Assembly (NCBI GenBank): GCA_034440275.1
Contig: JAWXBS010000122.1
Span: 1 to 31,500, forward strand
Direction of reading: 5' to 3'
DNA length: 31,500 nucleotides
From: VFBF01 sp034440275
GTDB taxonomy: Bacteria > Pseudomonadota > Alphaproteobacteria > Caulobacterales > Aquidulcibacteraceae
The translations under genes and the position numbers were made by a program. The notes under the pieces were generated by a model. The model was given only the letters and a program-made list of their open reading frames with translations. It ran no database searches and was not told where the DNA came from. Positions 23,007 through 30,949 of this stretch are shown piece by piece; position 1 is the first letter of the stretch, and each line of letters starts with the position of its first letter.

Positions 23007-23786
23007 TCAACGACGCCGGCCCGACTGCAGCTCACCCCAGCGACGCGGGTCCGTCTGCAGCGCGCGAAGGTACGCCATGTTCGCCGCGATCATGTCCGGC
23101 GGCACGTCGACGCGCTGAATGCGCTCGGCTTCCTCGAAGCGCCCCTGCAGCGCGACGGCCACGGAAAGGTTCATCCGCGTTTCGGCCGTGGCGCCCGGAA
23201 GTGCTGCGGCTTGCTGCAGCGCCTTTTCCGCATCAGCAACATCGCCGGTCATCAGGAAGGACACGCCCATGTTGGTGAGCACGCCCGGGTCATCGGCCTT
23301 GATGGCGAGCGCCTCGCGATACGCTTGACGCGCCTCCACCGGACGATTGAGCTGGTCGAGCGCGGCGCCGAGGGCCGAGCGCACACTCCAGTCCGTCGCA
23401 CCGTCACGCGCAGCCATGGCCAGCGGGCGGAGCGCATCCTGAGGTTTGCCAGACGCGAGCAACGCCAGTCCGTAGGAGCGCATCAGCGGGCGATCTTCCG
23501 GGTGCTTTTCGAGCGCCTCAAGCGCTACGGTCGCGGCGCGGTCAGCGCGGCCGCCATAACGCAGCGAATCGACGAACTTCTGCGCGGTCTCCAGATCCTG
23601 CGGATGTACCGCATATTCCTGCGCCCAGAAGGTCATCTGCGTGAGCATGTCCTGACGGCCAACGGCGGCGCGGGCCGCGCGATCGAAGGCAGGCTCACCT
23701 GGTCGCAGGGCATCGGCGGCATCCGGCGCGGTCGTGGCGCAGGCTGCGGCCATGAGAACGGGAACGAGAGCGAAGGCGCTACGCAT
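23007..23786 (-). CDS. tadD: TPR lipoprotein TadD
   Basis: 259 aa. The signal ends in a lipobox (VLMAAAC, Cys17 or so). The rest is a series of tetratricopeptide repeats: 'AATVALEALEKHPEDRPLMRSYGLALLASGKPQDAL', 'GAALDQLNRPVEARQAYREALAIKADDPGVLTNMGVSFLMTGD' in outline, 'AEKALQQAAALPGATAETRMNLSVAVALQGRFEEA'. TadD is the pilotin-like lipoprotein needed for secretin targeting. The ATG at 23786 has AAGGA eight bases upstream. The frame continues open far upstream, antisense to the aminopeptidase, but that part is a shadow. It is transcribed toward tadC, and a CtrA-type box lies 12 bases upstream of the start codon. Confidence 0.93.
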   Translation of the reverse strand: MRSAFALVPVLMAAACATTAPDAADALRPGEPAFDRAARAAVGRQDMLTQMTFWAQEYAVHPQDLETAQKFVDSLRYGGRADRAATVALEALEKHPEDRPLMRSYGLALLASGKPQDALRPLAMAARDGATDWSVRSALGAALDQLNRPVEARQAYREALAIKADDPGVLTNMGVSFLMTGDVADAEKALQQAAALPGATAETRMNLSVAVALQGRFEEAERIQRVDVPPDMIAANMAYLRALQTDPRRWGELQSGRRR

Positions 23787-23797
23787 GGAATTTATCC

Positions 23798-23822
23798 TTA
23801 ACGAGGTGTTGAGAGCCTCGTT
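23798..23822. promoter_or_regulatory. CtrA-type box and inverted repeat in the tadD/aminopeptidase promoter
   Basis: TTAA-CGAGGTG-TTGA (23798-23812) is one base from TTAA-N7-TTAA. Overlapping it, AACGAGG (23800-23806) pairs with CCTCGTT (23816-23822). The divergent gap is only 69 bases, so any protein bound here could affect both genes. Confidence 0.4.
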
Positions 23823-23855
23823 CGCTTTGCTCAAGAAAGGCTTAAAAGGAGCGTC

Positions 23856-25238
23856 ATGACTCAGATCCCCCTGCTCGACGCGCCCGTCGCCGCCGCCATC
23901 CCGATCCACGCCCTGCGCACGTCCGAATGGGAGACGTGGGCCACGACCCGACCTGACAGCCTGCGCAAGCTGGCGCAGGTGCATGACTTCAAGGCGCAGA
24001 ACGGTCGCATCCTCGTCGTGCCCGCCACCAACGGCGAGATCGAGCGTGTGCTCTTCGGCGTGGGCGACAAAGCGACCGCGATGACCTTCGGCCTGCTCGC
24101 GCAGCAACTGCCGTCGGGCGACTACACGATCGCGTGGGCGCCGCGCGATCTCGATCCCACGCTCATCGCCACCGCGTGGGCGCTCGGCGCGTATGCGTTC
24201 GACCGCTACAAGCCGCGCAAGCGCGCGGCGCCGCGTCTTGTCGCGAGCGACGGCATGGACGCGACCGAGGCGCGTCACATCGCCGAAGCCGTGCATCTGG
24301 CGCGCAATCTGGTGAACACGCCGGCCAACGACATGGGCCCCGAAGCGCTGCAGGCGGCGGCGCAAAGCGTGGCGGATGAATGCGATGCGGAGTTCGAGGC
24401 GATCGTCGGCGACGAGCTGCTGGCGCGCAACTTTCCGATGATTCACGCCGTCGGACGCGCGGCCAAGGAAGCGCCGCGCATCCTGCGGCTGACCTGGGGC
24501 GATGAGGGCGCACCGCGCGTGGCGTTGGTCGGCAAAGGTGTGACGTTTGATTCCGGCGGCCTCGACATCAAACCCGACAGCGGCATGCGACTGATGAAGA
24601 AGGACATGGGCGGCGCGGCCGTCGCGCTTTCTCTCGGGCGTCTCATCATGCGCGCGAAGTTGCCGGTGCGGCTCGAAGTGATTTTGCCGGTCGTTGAAAA
24701 CGCCATTAGCGGCGACGCTTTCCGTCCCGGCGACGTGGTGCCGACGCGCAAGGGTCTCACGGTCGAAGTCGACAACACCGACGCCGAGGGACGCCTCATT
24801 CTCTCCGACGCGCTGACGCTCGCGTGCGAGGGTTCGCCGGACATCCTCCTCGATTTTGCGACGCTGACAGGGGCGGCGCGCGTGGCGCTCGGCCCGGACA
24901 TCACGCCCTTCTACACCGACGATGAAACGCTGGCGGCGGACCTCGCAACGGCGTCGAAGTCGGTCGCCGATCCGATCTGGCGCCTGCCGCTCTGGGACGC
25001 TTACGACCCCGACATGGACAGCCCCATCGCGGACCTCAAGAACACCGGCGACGCCGGCATGGCGGGCTCGATCTACGGCGGGCTCTTCCTGCGGAAATTC
25101 GTGACGGTGAAGAGCTGGGCGCACTTCGACATCTACGCCTGGACGCCGCGGGAGCGTCCTGCACGGCCTCAGGGCGGCGACGCGCACGCTCTGCGCGCCT
25201 GCTTTGCGATGTTGCGTGAAAGACTCATCCACAACTAA
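23856..25238 (+). CDS. Leucyl aminopeptidase (M17 family)
   Basis: 460 aa cytosolic dizinc aminopeptidase. The catalytic domain shows 'VALVGKGVTFDSGGLDIKP' (metal-binding Lys and Asp), 'MRLMKKDMGGAA', and the family signature NTDAEGRLILSDAL (about 307-320) with the Asp and Glu ligands and catalytic Arg. The N-terminal domain, about 1-160, is shorter and more variable. The protein trims N-terminal residues from peptides. AAAAGGAG precedes the ATG. It is followed by a MarR gene and an NlpC/P60 gene; the aminopeptidase-NlpC pairing is common in alphaproteobacteria. Confidence 0.94.
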   Translation: MTQIPLLDAPVAAAIPIHALRTSEWETWATTRPDSLRKLAQVHDFKAQNGRILVVPATNGEIERVLFGVGDKATAMTFGLLAQQLPSGDYTIAWAPRDLDPTLIATAWALGAYAFDRYKPRKRAAPRLVASDGMDATEARHIAEAVHLARNLVNTPANDMGPEALQAAAQSVADECDAEFEAIVGDELLARNFPMIHAVGRAAKEAPRILRLTWGDEGAPRVALVGKGVTFDSGGLDIKPDSGMRLMKKDMGGAAVALSLGRLIMRAKLPVRLEVILPVVENAISGDAFRPGDVVPTRKGLTVEVDNTDAEGRLILSDALTLACEGSPDILLDFATLTGAARVALGPDITPFYTDDETLAADLATASKSVADPIWRLPLWDAYDPDMDSPIADLKNTGDAGMAGSIYGGLFLRKFVTVKSWAHFDIYAWTPRERPARPQGGDAHALRACFAMLRERLIHN

Positions 25239-25280
25239 GAGCGCCACTAGATGTAGGGGTGACTCTCGACGCGGGCGCCA

Positions 25281-25292
25281 AATCAGCTGATT
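25281..25292. promoter_or_regulatory. 12-bp perfect palindrome before the MarR gene
   Basis: AATCAGCTGATT is perfectly self-complementary and ends 31 bases upstream of the MarR ATG. An AGCTGA half-word recurs at 25317-25322 over the ribosome site. MarR proteins usually bind such palindromes and repress their own gene, so autoregulation is plausible but inferred. Confidence 0.4.
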
Positions 25293-25323
25293 CTCATCTC
25301 ACCTTCGAAATAAGGAAGCTGAG

Positions 25324-25689
25324 ATGGCCCTCGAAATCGACCGCAAGCAGGCTCTGGATCTCTGGCGCGACGTTACGGTTTCGACCGTGCGTGGCGAGGA
25401 TGCGGACCTGACGGCGCGCCAGCTGGCGGTCCTGATGACGGTGTATCTCGGGCCGCCGCCGCACACCGTGCGCGGCCTTGCCGCAGCGCTGGGCGTCGGC
25501 AAGCCGGCGATCACGCGGGCGCTCGATACGCTCACCCGCCATGGCCTCGTGCGTCGCCGCAAGGACGAGGCGGACGGTCGCAACGTGCTGGTCCAACGCA
25601 CCGCCAAGGGCGCGGCCTACCTTGAGGACTTCGCCGACGTGATCTCCGTGAACGCGCGCCGTCTGGAGACTGTCCGCGTCCCGGTCTAG
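25324..25689 (+). CDS. Small MarR-type winged-helix regulator
   Basis: 121 aa, shorter than the usual 140-160. The winged helix spans about 28-100: LTARQLAVLMTVYL, then VRGLAAALGVGKPAITRALDTLTRHGLV (recognition helix), then the wing RRRKDEADGRNVLVQRTAKG with the MarR DxR-like element. The outer dimerisation helices are reduced. AAGGA lies close to the ATG. It sits between the aminopeptidase (85 bases) and the NlpC/P60 hydrolase (12 bases), so it probably shares the hydrolase mRNA. The ligand is unknown. Confidence 0.85.
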   Translation: MALEIDRKQALDLWRDVTVSTVRGEDADLTARQLAVLMTVYLGPPPHTVRGLAAALGVGKPAITRALDTLTRHGLVRRRKDEADGRNVLVQRTAKGAAYLEDFADVISVNARRLETVRVPV

Positions 25690-25701
25690 ACCGATGTCGC
25701 G

Positions 25702-26547
25702 ATGACCACCTTTGACAAGCGCCTCACCCCCGCCCGCGGCGACATCGCGGCCGCACATCTCAAGGGCCAGGTGAGCGCAGAGCGTTTCGTCGACGGCGCG
25801 CCGCGCCAGGTCATCGCCTCCGCTGCGGCGGTGCGGCGTATGCCCGCCGACGATGCGATGCTGGAAACCCAGATCCTCTTCGGCGATGGCTTCACGGCCT
25901 ACGAGGAAAAGGCCGGCTGGTCGTGGGGCCAGATGGCGAGCGACGGTTATGTCGGCTTCGTCCGCAGCGCCGATCTTTCCGAAGACCTCGTCACGCCGAC
26001 GCACGAGATCGCGGTGCTGCGCACCTTCGCCTTCTCGGGGCCTGATCTGAAATCGCTGCCGCGTCTGTCGCTGAGCCTGACCTCCAGGGTGGGCGCCGTG
26101 GAGACGGACGGCAAGTGGGTCCGCGTCGCGCATGCGGGCTGGGTCTACGCGGCGCATCTGCGCCCGCTCGGGACCCACGCGAGCGACTGGGTGGGCGAGG
26201 CGGAACGCTTTGTCGGCGCGCCATACCTCTGGGGCGGCAAGGACAGTTTCGGTCTCGACTGCTCCGGCCTCATGCAGACCGCCATGGCCTCGGCCGGGAT
26301 CACCGCGCCGCGCGACACCGACATGCTGGAAGCGCAGACCGGCAAGGCGATTACCATCGATCTGGGCGGCCTGAAGCGCGGCGACATGGTGTTCTGGAAG
26401 GGCCACGTGGGCGTGATGCTCGACGGCGAACGCCTGCTGCACGCCAACGCCCATCACATGATGACGGCGATCGAGCCCGTTCGCGAAGCGGTTGTGCGGA
26501 TCGAAGCCGTGGCGGGACCCGTCACGTCGATCCGTCGGACCCTCTAG
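25702..26547 (+). CDS. NlpC/P60 family cysteine peptidase with SH3-like domains
   Basis: 281 aa. The N-terminal half has two SH3-like segments ('LFGDGFTAYEEKAGWSWGQMASDGYVGFV' and 'GKWVRVAHAGWVYAAHL' in outline). The catalytic domain, about 165-281, has 'FVGAPYLWGGKDSFGLDCSGLMQ' with Cys187, 'KGHVGVML' with the catalytic His, and 'LLHANAHH' for the third polar residue. Such enzymes cut the D-Glu-diaminopimelate bond in murein peptides. No signal peptide is visible, so it may act on recycled muropeptides in the cytoplasm, which fits its aminopeptidase neighbour. The stop is four bases from the convergent cytochrome gene. Confidence 0.92.
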   Translation: MTTFDKRLTPARGDIAAAHLKGQVSAERFVDGAPRQVIASAAAVRRMPADDAMLETQILFGDGFTAYEEKAGWSWGQMASDGYVGFVRSADLSEDLVTPTHEIAVLRTFAFSGPDLKSLPRLSLSLTSRVGAVETDGKWVRVAHAGWVYAAHLRPLGTHASDWVGEAERFVGAPYLWGGKDSFGLDCSGLMQTAMASAGITAPRDTDMLEAQTGKAITIDLGGLKRGDMVFWKGHVGVMLDGERLLHANAHHMMTAIEPVREAVVRIEAVAGPVTSIRRTL

Positions 26548-26550
26548 GCC

Positions 26551-27168
26551 TCAGGTCGGCGCGGGCGCTTCGGCGGCGGCCGGCGCTTCCGCAGGCGGGG
26601 CCTCAGCCGGCAGCGGCGCAGGGATTGCGGCAGGGCTCGGCGAGAGGCTGCGCAGATAGGCAATCAGCGCCACGCGGTCGCTCTCCTTGCGGATGCCGGC
26701 GTAGGCCATCTTCGTGCCGCGAATGTAGCCGTTCGGTGCGGCGATGAACTTCGACAGCTCATCGTAGGACCACGGCGCGGCGTGCGCGACCATCGCTTCG
26801 GAATAGGCGAAGCCTGCGTGGGTGCCCGAGGCGCGGTTCACGACGTTGTAGAGGTTCGGGCCGGTGCCGTTGGCGCCGCCCGGATCGAAGGTGTGACAGG
26901 ACACGCATTGGGCGTGGACCTTCTCGCCCTGCGCCACCAAAGTCGTCAGGTTTGCGGCATCGCCGAAGAGCGTGCCCCAGTCGATCGGCTTCGGCGCAGC
27001 GGCGACCGCGTCCGGCGCGGGCGCTTCGGCCACTTCCGGCGCAAAGCCTGGCTTCTCCGGATAGTGCGAGGCGTAGAGCCCGTCGCCCACCGTCATCAGG
27101 CCCATCAGGCCCAGGAACGACGCGAGCGTCGCGCCGGCGATCATGTTGTTGCGAAGATTGCCGCTCAT
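26551..27168 (-). CDS. Membrane-anchored class I cytochrome c
   Basis: 205 aa. An uncleaved N-terminal anchor (about 7-27: NNMIAGATLASFLGLMGLM) and an Ala/Pro linker (45-62) lead to a single heme domain with CVSCH (Cys88, Cys91, His92), GTGPNLYNVV, and axial Met154 in GTKMAYAG. An Ala/Pro/Glu tail follows from about 175. This matches the CycM/c552 type that carries electrons between complex III and oxidases in the periplasm. The start at 27168 (MSGNLRNN) suits the anchor; a start 13 codons earlier is possible. It is divergent from kdsB. Confidence 0.93.
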   Translation of the reverse strand: MSGNLRNNMIAGATLASFLGLMGLMTVGDGLYASHYPEKPGFAPEVAEAPAPDAVAAAPKPIDWGTLFGDAANLTTLVAQGEKVHAQCVSCHTFDPGGANGTGPNLYNVVNRASGTHAGFAYSEAMVAHAAPWSYDELSKFIAAPNGYIRGTKMAYAGIRKESDRVALIAYLRSLSPSPAAIPAPLPAEAPPAEAPAAAEAPAPT

Positions 27169-27307
27169 GGCGAACCCATCCGGACAGAATTTGGGGGGCC
27201 GACTCAAGCGCCGGGCCCTGTTCGCGTGCCTTATGGCGCGCTATCGACAGCCCGCCAAGGCGACCCGACGTCGCCCACCCCCTTTTCGCGTCGAAGCGCC
27301 GCAGAGC

Positions 27308-28033
27308 ATGTTGCCCCTCATCGTCATTCCGGCCCGCATGGCCGCCACCCGCCTGCCCGGCAAGCCGCTGGCCGACATCGCCGGCAAGCCGATGATCGTC
27401 CGCATGGTGGAGATCGCCCTTGCGACCGGCCTCGGCCCTGTGGTCGTGGCGGCGGGCGACGCCGAGATTGTTCGGGCGGTCGAAGCCGCTGGCGGCCGCG
27501 CGGTGCTGACCGACCCCGACCTGCCCTCCGGCACCGACCGGGTGTTTGCGGCGCTGAGGGCCCAAGATGAGGCATTTGGTGGGGACCACGACGTCATCGT
27601 CAACCTGCAGGGCGACATGCCGACCATAACACCGTCGCTGGTGGTCGAGGCGGTCGCGGCGCTGAAGGATGGCGCCGACATCGCGACGCTCGTTTCGCCC
27701 TCGGACGCGGCGGAGGATCGCGACAACCCGAACGTCGTGAAAGCCATCGTCGCCGCTGACGGCCGCGCGCTCTATTTCACCCGCGCGGCGGCCCCGCATG
27801 GCGACGGGCCGGTGTGGCGCCATGTCGGGATCTATGTTTACACGCGCGACGCGCTCGAACGTTTCGTGGCGGCGGCGCCCTCGCCGCTGGAGCTGCGCGA
27901 GAAACTCGAACAACTGCGCGCGCTGGAAATGGGCATGACGATCCGCGCGGGCGTCGTCGCGGATTTCCCGAAGGGCGTGGACAGCCCGGCGGATCTGGAG
28001 CTGGCGCGGCGGGTGTTTGCGGGACTGCGCTGA
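27308..28033 (+). CDS. kdsB: 3-deoxy-manno-octulosonate cytidylyltransferase
   Basis: 241 aa, normal for the family. It activates Kdo with CTP to CMP-Kdo for lipid A-core synthesis. Signatures are 'VIPARMAATRLPGKPLADIAGKPMI' (nucleotide site, about 5-29), 'LPSGTDRVFAAL', 'VNLQGDMPTITPSLV' (metal-binding Asp), 'YFTRAAAP', and 'HVGIYVYTRDALERF'. The start at 27308 matches family N-termini; the frame is open 55 codons upstream without similarity. Its stop is 22 bases before a large palindrome. Confidence 0.95.
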   Translation: MLPLIVIPARMAATRLPGKPLADIAGKPMIVRMVEIALATGLGPVVVAAGDAEIVRAVEAAGGRAVLTDPDLPSGTDRVFAALRAQDEAFGGDHDVIVNLQGDMPTITPSLVVEAVAALKDGADIATLVSPSDAAEDRDNPNVVKAIVAADGRALYFTRAAAPHGDGPVWRHVGIYVYTRDALERFVAAAPSPLELREKLEQLRALEMGMTIRAGVVADFPKGVDSPADLELARRVFAGLR

Positions 28034-28055
28034 AGGTCCGCCCATGGCGCACCAG

Positions 28056-28175
28056 TATTCATGCCGGACCGCGCACCTCCTGGTGCGCATGCCGAGGCGC
28101 CGCCAGACTCCGAAGAATCTCGCGTGGTTTGAACATGGGTATGCGCACCAGGAGGTGCGCGGTCCGGCATGAATA
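28056..28175. repeat. Large nested palindrome (MITE-like or bidirectional terminator)
   Basis: Two perfect 35-bp arms (28056-28090 and 28141-28175) flank a 50-bp spacer. Each arm also contains its own hairpin (GCGCACC and GGTGCGC around a 4-base centre). The outermost bases are TA on both sides, so an element TTCATGCC...GGCATGAA flanked by a TA duplication is possible, as in IS630/mariner-type MITEs. It starts 22 bases after the kdsB stop and ends one base from the stop of the unrecognised minus-strand gene. Confidence 0.85.
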
Positions 28176-28176
28176 A

Positions 28177-28671
28177 TCATGACGTGTCTGCGGCTTCTGC
28201 AGCAGGCGCGAGCGCACTCGTGCTCAGAGCAATCATCACGGCAATTGCCGCGACGACAGCGCCAAGCACAGCGCCATTCTTAGGCAGACGCGCGATGGCG
28301 CACTTCACCACTTTGTCGAAATGCGCCAGCGCATCGCGCATTTCGGCGACCGTGCGCAGCGGAATCCCGCGCGTGAAGGCGTGCACGATGCGTGCGTGTC
28401 GACGCTGGAAGCCGAGCACGCCGTTCGGTCGGCGCGTGCCTGGGGGGCGATCCACGCGGAACGTCAGGCGCGAACACATCGACATGAAAATCAGTCGGCG
28501 AATGTCGCGGCGCGCGGTGCGAATGTCGGTTTGAAATTCAAGACGCCAAGCGCGTGGCAGGCGCACATGCGCCATGAGCCACGCCACGACCTGGAGCAGC
28601 CACAGATGCAGATCACGCGCGGCGGCGGCGTAGGCTTCGCGGCGGTGGCGTAACGGTCTTGCGACTTGCAT
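28177..28671 (-). CDS. Unrecognised basic protein, dispersed paralogue 2
   Basis: 164 aa, the same length as the gene at 4375-4869 and alignable along most of it. The start at 28671 (MQVARPLRH) has AGGAGAG six bases upstream; an upstream ATG at 28704 adds 11 residues that are part of the shared leader. Features: tryptophan-rich helix (LHLWLLQVVAWLMAHVRLP, about 21-39), basic central part, conserved core about 96-130 (FTRGIPLRT, MRDALAHFD, ARLP), then a true hydrophobic helix AVLGAVVAAIAVMIALSTSA (about 134-153), and the ending APAAEAADTS identical in its last six residues to copy 1. The helix suggests a C-terminal membrane anchor here. Function unknown. Confidence 0.8.
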   Translation of the reverse strand: MQVARPLRHRREAYAAAARDLHLWLLQVVAWLMAHVRLPRAWRLEFQTDIRTARRDIRRLIFMSMCSRLTFRVDRPPGTRRPNGVLGFQRRHARIVHAFTRGIPLRTVAEMRDALAHFDKVVKCAIARLPKNGAVLGAVVAAIAVMIALSTSALAPAAEAADTS

Positions 28672-28897
28672 CTCTGGCTCTCCTCTTCGCGACAACGGAA
28701 CCATCCCGTCAGCGCGTGAGGAGGAGTGTCAGGGAGGTTGCGACCCGGTCGGATTGTTTTGCTGACTTTTCTTCAGCGGGAGCGCCGGCTGACCGCCGGC
28801 CCCTTGTGCGCCAACAAAAAGAAAATGCCGGCTGGAAGCTGGCGCTGGCGGAAGCGAGGGACGAACGAGTCCCTTGTCCCCCCAATTTTCGGCAATG
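28672..28897 (-). promoter_or_regulatory. Structured leader of the 164-aa gene, copy 2
   Basis: Read on the minus strand: block A CATTGCCGAAAATT (28897-28884); hairpin GGGAC/GTCCC (28873-28858); TCCCTCGC (28861-28854); a large hairpin with arms 28846-28827 and 28800-28781 (16 of 20 pairs) and a 26-base loop holding TTGGCGCACA (28814-28805); block C CAATCCGACCGGGTC (28756-28742); then ATGGTTCCG and CGAAGAGGAGAG (28689-28678). TTGGCGCACA starts 143 bases before the ATG in both copies. The stem sequence differs from copy 1, yet pairing is kept. The rest of the gap to 29054 shows nothing I recognise. Confidence 0.65.
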
Positions 28898-29054
28898 AGC
28901 GCTTCGCACGCGCCCCCCGATAACCGCGCGCATCGTTCCGGCGCGCAGGCTCTCGGGGCGTTCCATGAGTTGGATCGGGGTCAACCTCGGATTCTGGCGA
29001 AGCTGGATTTCAGTCGTCCCCTATGCTTAAGAACCGTGACATCGGGGGCGGTGA

Positions 29055-29837
29055 ATGACTGTAGCTGACATAACGACAGCCGAGAAACACGAGCGCAGCG
29101 ACGATCGCGGATTTTTCCGCACGCTCGCGACCGTCTTGGCGATCGTGCAGGTTTCCGGGTTCGCGGTGCAGTTGGCGATGGGGCGATCCAGCTTCGGCGC
29201 GCCACTCATCGTGCACCTGCACGCCGTCGCATTCATGGGTTGGGTCTTGATATTCGCCGCCCAGCCCTGGCTCGCCAAGGCGGGCGCCATGAAGCTGCAC
29301 CGGCTGGTCGGCAGAGTTGCGCTCTTCTGGGCCTGCGGCTTGCTGGCGCTCGGCGTGCTGGTCACCTGGACAGCGGTGTATACGGGGCGAACGCCGTTCT
29401 TCTTTCAGCCCCAGTACTTCCTCATCGCCAACTCGGTTTCCCTGCTTGCGGCCCTCGGCGTGCTTGCGGCGGCGGTGGTTTTGCGCAAGCGCCATGACTG
29501 GCACCCGCGCCTGCAGATCGGCAGCTTCATACTGTTGATGGGGCCGAGCTTCGGGCGGCTGCTGCCGATGCCGATGTTGATGCCTTATGCGTTCGAAATG
29601 GCTTCGCTCGCACCGCTCGTGTTCGTGGCGATCGCAGCGGGCCGGGACGCATGGACTCAAAAGCGCGTCCATCTCGCGTGGGTGTGGACGACCGGCGTCT
29701 TGTTGGCGACGCTCGCTCTTGCGCGGCTGCTGGCGGAGTCGCCCGTGGGCGCAGCACTCTACGCAGCGGCCGTTGCGGGAACGAGCGCAGCCGGCAGCGA
29801 CGGCATGGCGTTTCCGCCGCCACCGCCTATGCCGTGA
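29055..29837 (+). CDS. Multi-pass membrane protein of unknown function
   Basis: 260 aa with about seven hydrophobic segments: roughly 22-43, 50-70, 86-108, 120-140, 152-170, 175-193 and 205-226. Histidines at the second helix and the following loop ('IVHLHAVAFMGWVLIFAAQ', 'AMKLHRLVGRVAL') recall DUF2306-like proteins, but I am not certain of the family. A heme or metal role for the histidines is only a guess. The C-terminus is proline-rich (MAFPPPPPMP). GGGGGCGGTGA precedes the ATG. It stands alone, divergent from the 164-aa gene. Confidence 0.8.
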   Translation: MTVADITTAEKHERSDDRGFFRTLATVLAIVQVSGFAVQLAMGRSSFGAPLIVHLHAVAFMGWVLIFAAQPWLAKAGAMKLHRLVGRVALFWACGLLALGVLVTWTAVYTGRTPFFFQPQYFLIANSVSLLAALGVLAAAVVLRKRHDWHPRLQIGSFILLMGPSFGRLLPMPMLMPYAFEMASLAPLVFVAIAAGRDAWTQKRVHLAWVWTTGVLLATLALARLLAESPVGAALYAAAVAGTSAAGSDGMAFPPPPPMP

Positions 29838-29882
29838 CCTCAGCGAAGAAGGCCGCGTGGATGCTCGCGTTGGCCGACGTTT

Positions 29883-30833
29883 TCACCCATATCGCTTCGC
29901 CATCGCCTTCACCGTCTCGTCGAACTCACGCACCGTCTCGGCGATGATCTCCGCCACCGGCTTCACACTGTCGATGCGCCCCGCGACCTGCCCTGACAGC
30001 GCAATCGACGCTTCCATGTCGCCGCCGAAATAGAGATCGAGTGCGCGGGCCATGTGGCTCATCACCGGCGGACCGGCATAGTCGGGCGTCAGTTCGCGTT
30101 CGAGATGTTCGGTCTTCTTCGTGCGCAGCGCCCGCAGCGCGGGCTTGCCGAACTGGTTGAGGAAAATGGTGTCGGTGTCTTCGGCGTCGATGATCGCCTG
30201 CTTCCAGTTCTGGTGCACGGGACTTTCCGCGGCGCTGACCATGCGCGTGCCCATCTGCACGCCTTCGGCGCCGAGCGCGAACGCCGCCGCCATCGTGCGC
30301 CCGCAGGTGATGCCGCCCGCGGCGATGATCGGCACGCCGGTTCTTTCCGCAACGAGCGGCAGCAAGACCATCGTCATCACCGGCTGCGGATTTTTGAAGC
30401 CACCGCCCTCGCCGCCTTCGACCACGAGGCCGTCGACGCCCGCTTCGATCGCCTTCAGCGCGGCCTTCAAGGTCGGCACGACGTGAAACACCGTGAGCCC
30501 CGCCGCTTTCAGAGGCCCGCAGTATTTCGTTGGATCGCCAGCACTCGTGGTGACGAACTTCACGCCCTGATCGACGACGAAATCGACGATGCCCGGATCG
30601 CGCACGAAGGCCTGGGCGATATTCACGCCGAAGGGCTTGTCCGTGAGCGTCCGCATCTTCGCGATCTCGTCCTTGATCTCGTCGAGCTGGCCGGACGAGG
30701 TCTCGATGATCCCCATGCCGCCCGCATTCGACACGGCCGACGCCAGCGGCGCCCGCGCGATCCAGCCCATGGGCGCCTGCACGATGGGATACTGGACGCC
30801 GAGCATGTCGGTGATGCGGTTCGCGAAGGGCAT
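29883..30833 (-). CDS. Nitronate monooxygenase-like flavoprotein
   Basis: 316 aa TIM-barrel FMN enzyme of the 2-nitropropane dioxygenase family. Visible landmarks: 'YPIVQAPMGWIARAPLASAVSNAGGMGII' at the N-terminus, 'VVEGGEGGGFKNP' (phosphate-binding glycine loop), 'PIIAAGGITCGRTMAAAFALGAEGVQMGTRMV' (second FMN phosphate site). The family oxidises nitronates to carbonyl compounds and nitrite, but many members have other roles, including enoyl reductase-like activity. AGGAAA lies upstream of the ATG. It is divergent from pheA. Confidence 0.9.
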   Translation of the reverse strand: MPFANRITDMLGVQYPIVQAPMGWIARAPLASAVSNAGGMGIIETSSGQLDEIKDEIAKMRTLTDKPFGVNIAQAFVRDPGIVDFVVDQGVKFVTTSAGDPTKYCGPLKAAGLTVFHVVPTLKAALKAIEAGVDGLVVEGGEGGGFKNPQPVMTMVLLPLVAERTGVPIIAAGGITCGRTMAAAFALGAEGVQMGTRMVSAAESPVHQNWKQAIIDAEDTDTIFLNQFGKPALRALRTKKTEHLERELTPDYAGPPVMSHMARALDLYFGGDMEASIALSGQVAGRIDSVKPVAEIIAETVREFDETVKAMAKRYG

Positions 30834-30949
30834 GGGCGGTTTCCTCTATTCAGGCATCTTCCGTGGCGAGCGTGTCGGCGCAAGCTCGCGTTGCGTTACC
30901 CTTCTCCCCCTCGCGGGCGCGCAGGGAATGTTCTAAGGCACGTCCCGCC

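Noticed and set aside
23007..25247. 746-codon minus-strand open frame spanning tadD and the aminopeptidase region
   Set aside because: Only the part from 23786 downward has TadD character. The rest is antisense to a clear leucyl aminopeptidase and is an effect of high GC.
26759..28180. 473-codon minus-strand open frame across the cytochrome c and kdsB genes
   Set aside because: It runs out of frame through the cytochrome gene and antisense to kdsB, both well supported.
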